Assembly: GCA_029261955.1 (NCBI GenBank)
Contig: JAJDAI010000154.1
Coordinates: 1 to 7,318 of the forward strand
Length of the DNA: 7,318 nt
Direction: 5' to 3'
Origin: Deltaproteobacteria bacterium
GTDB lineage: Bacteria > Myxococcota_A > UBA796 > UBA9615
Each line of letters opens with the position of its first letter. The stretch's first letter is position 1. The notes under the pieces are model-generated. The model ran no database searches. It saw only the letters and a program-made list of their open reading frames with translations, and was not told where the DNA came from. Shown one piece after another: positions 6,552 to 7,318 of this stretch. The position numbers were made by a program, and so were the translations under genes.

Positions 6552-7318
6552 CTACAGGGACACGTCCCGCACGCTGAGCACCACGAGCCGGTCCCCCTCG
6601 GTCACCACGAGGTCCAGGGCCGGGTTGACCAGCACGTCCCCCTCGACCCCGTCCACGGCCCGCACCAGCGCGACGAGCACGGCGTCGTGCTCGTGCTTCA
6701 GGGCGCGGTACAGGTCCTCGATGGTGCGCCCGGCCTGCCGACGCCCGACGGGGACCTTGCGGAAGGAGTTGCCGTAGCGGGAGCTCAGGATCTCGTCGAC
6801 GATGGACACCAGGCCGCGGTTTCGGGACGCCGAGCCCATGATCACCGCGCCGTACTCGTCCGCGACGACGATCTCCTCGACGCCCGCCATCTGGAGCAGC
6901 TCCTCGTTCTGCCGGTTGGTCAGCTCGGCCACGGTGAAGATGCCGGGCGCCAGCTTCTCGATGGTCAGGGCTGCCAGCACGGTCCGGGCGTCGCGATCCT
7001 GGTCGCTGCGCTGCGTCTGCTCATCGGCCAGCAGGATGGCGGTGTCCGCCCTCGTGATGTTCACCTGCTGGAGCACCTCGACGCGCGTGTAGTCCCCGCC
7101 CACGTGGTAGAGCAGCTCGTGCTGGATGCCGTCGCTCGGCACGTCGGACGGCAGCTTCAGCGACTCCGTCACGAGCACCACGGCGGACTCCCGCCGCCCC
7201 CCGGCGAAGAGCTCCAACAGCACGGTCGGCCCCGCGCGATTCCAGCCAAAGATGACGGTGTGGCCGTTCAGCTCGTCCAGGTCCATGAGGTTGACCTCCA
7301 GGCTGCCCAAGCGGGCGC
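6552..7318 (-). CDS. RCK-domain (TrkA-N/TrkA-C) potassium channel or K+ transport regulator, 5'-truncated
   Basis: Likely the cytoplasmic regulatory part of a potassium channel (MthK-type or related) or a TrkA-like protein. The frame is open to the window edge; 254 residues are visible, ending at TAG (6552-6554). The in-frame TTG at 7308-7310 and ATG at 7284-7286 are unlikely to be true starts, because they fall just before the Rossmann domain and N-terminal channel helices would be encoded beyond 7318. Numbering from the first complete codon, the RCK-N domain starts GHTVIFGWNRAG (18-29), a Gly-Trp variant of the GxGxxG nucleotide loop as in MthK-type channels; GGDYTR (73-78), ADTAILLADE (90-99), TVAEL (128-132) and RMAG-like QMAGVEEIVV (142-151) follow. 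Residues about 184-252 fit TrkA-C: GRTIEDL, HDAVLVALVR, VNPALDLVVTEGDRLVVLSV. No transmembrane segment is visible, so channel versus soluble regulator is undecided; channel is favoured. Confidence 0.85.
   Translation of the reverse strand, partial: ARLGSLEVNLMDLDELNGHTVIFGWNRAGPTVLLELFAGGRRESAVVLVTESLKLPSDVPSDGIQHELLYHVGGDYTRVEVLQQVNITRADTAILLADEQTQRSDQDRDARTVLAALTIEKLAPGIFTVAELTNRQNEELLQMAGVEEIVVADEYGAVIMGSASRNRGLVSIVDEILSSRYGNSFRKVPVGRRQAGRTIEDLYRALKHEHDAVLVALVRAVDGVEGDVLVNPALDLVVTEGDRLVVLSVRDVSL

Noticed and set aside
6545..6555. GTAG-CCC-CTAC mini-hairpin between the peptidase and RCK stops
   Set aside because: The four-base-pair symmetry comes simply from two facing TAG stop codons; too small to be a terminator.
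1..7318. Search for CRISPR arrays, tRNA/rRNA genes, insertion sequences or transposases
   Set aside because: No regularly spaced repeats, no tRNA cloverleaf-like segment, and no transposase or integrase motifs were seen. The window is almost fully covered by five ordinary protein genes.

Overview
The window is a very GC-rich (clearly around 70% or more by eye), densely packed bacterial chromosome segment with five protein genes and no sign of mobile DNA, RNA genes or CRISPR. The gene content (HDOD protein with an N-terminal receiver-like domain, lipoprotein M13 metallopeptidase, RCK potassium-channel protein, P5CS-like ProA) and the base composition suggest a Myxococcota/deltaproteobacteria-like or similar high-GC Gram-negative; this is an inference and I cannot name a species.

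Layout. Positions 1-965 (+) hold the 3' part of proB (glutamate 5-kinase with a PUA domain; its 5' end lies before the window). An ATGA overlap leads into proA (962-2239, +), so the two first steps of proline synthesis form a translationally coupled pair. Convergent to it, after only 8 bp, is a 440-aa minus-strand gene (2248-3570) joining a degenerate response-regulator receiver domain to an HDOD domain. Upstream of that on the same strand, 78 bp away, is an unrecognised 241-aa protein with an N-terminal membrane anchor (3649-4374, -). A 107-bp divergent intergenic region with several inverted repeats separates it from a 688-aa M13-family zinc metallopeptidase with a lipoprotein signal (4482-6548, +). 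After 3 bp, convergent again, is the 3' end of an RCK-domain (TrkA-N/TrkA-C) potassium channel or regulator gene (6552-7318, -), whose 5' end lies beyond the window.

How they fit together. proB and proA act together: glutamate to glutamyl phosphate to glutamate semialdehyde/P5C. The two middle minus-strand genes may be one transcription unit. The remaining genes are functionally unlinked as far as the sequence shows. All gaps between genes are 107 bp or less, so no long stretch is left unexplained. I do not see convincing evidence for a new multi-gene system; the items most worth a second look are the eukaryote-P5CS-like character of the ProB/ProA pair, the degenerate receiver in the HDOD protein, the unrecognised anchored protein and the dyad-rich divergent promoter region.
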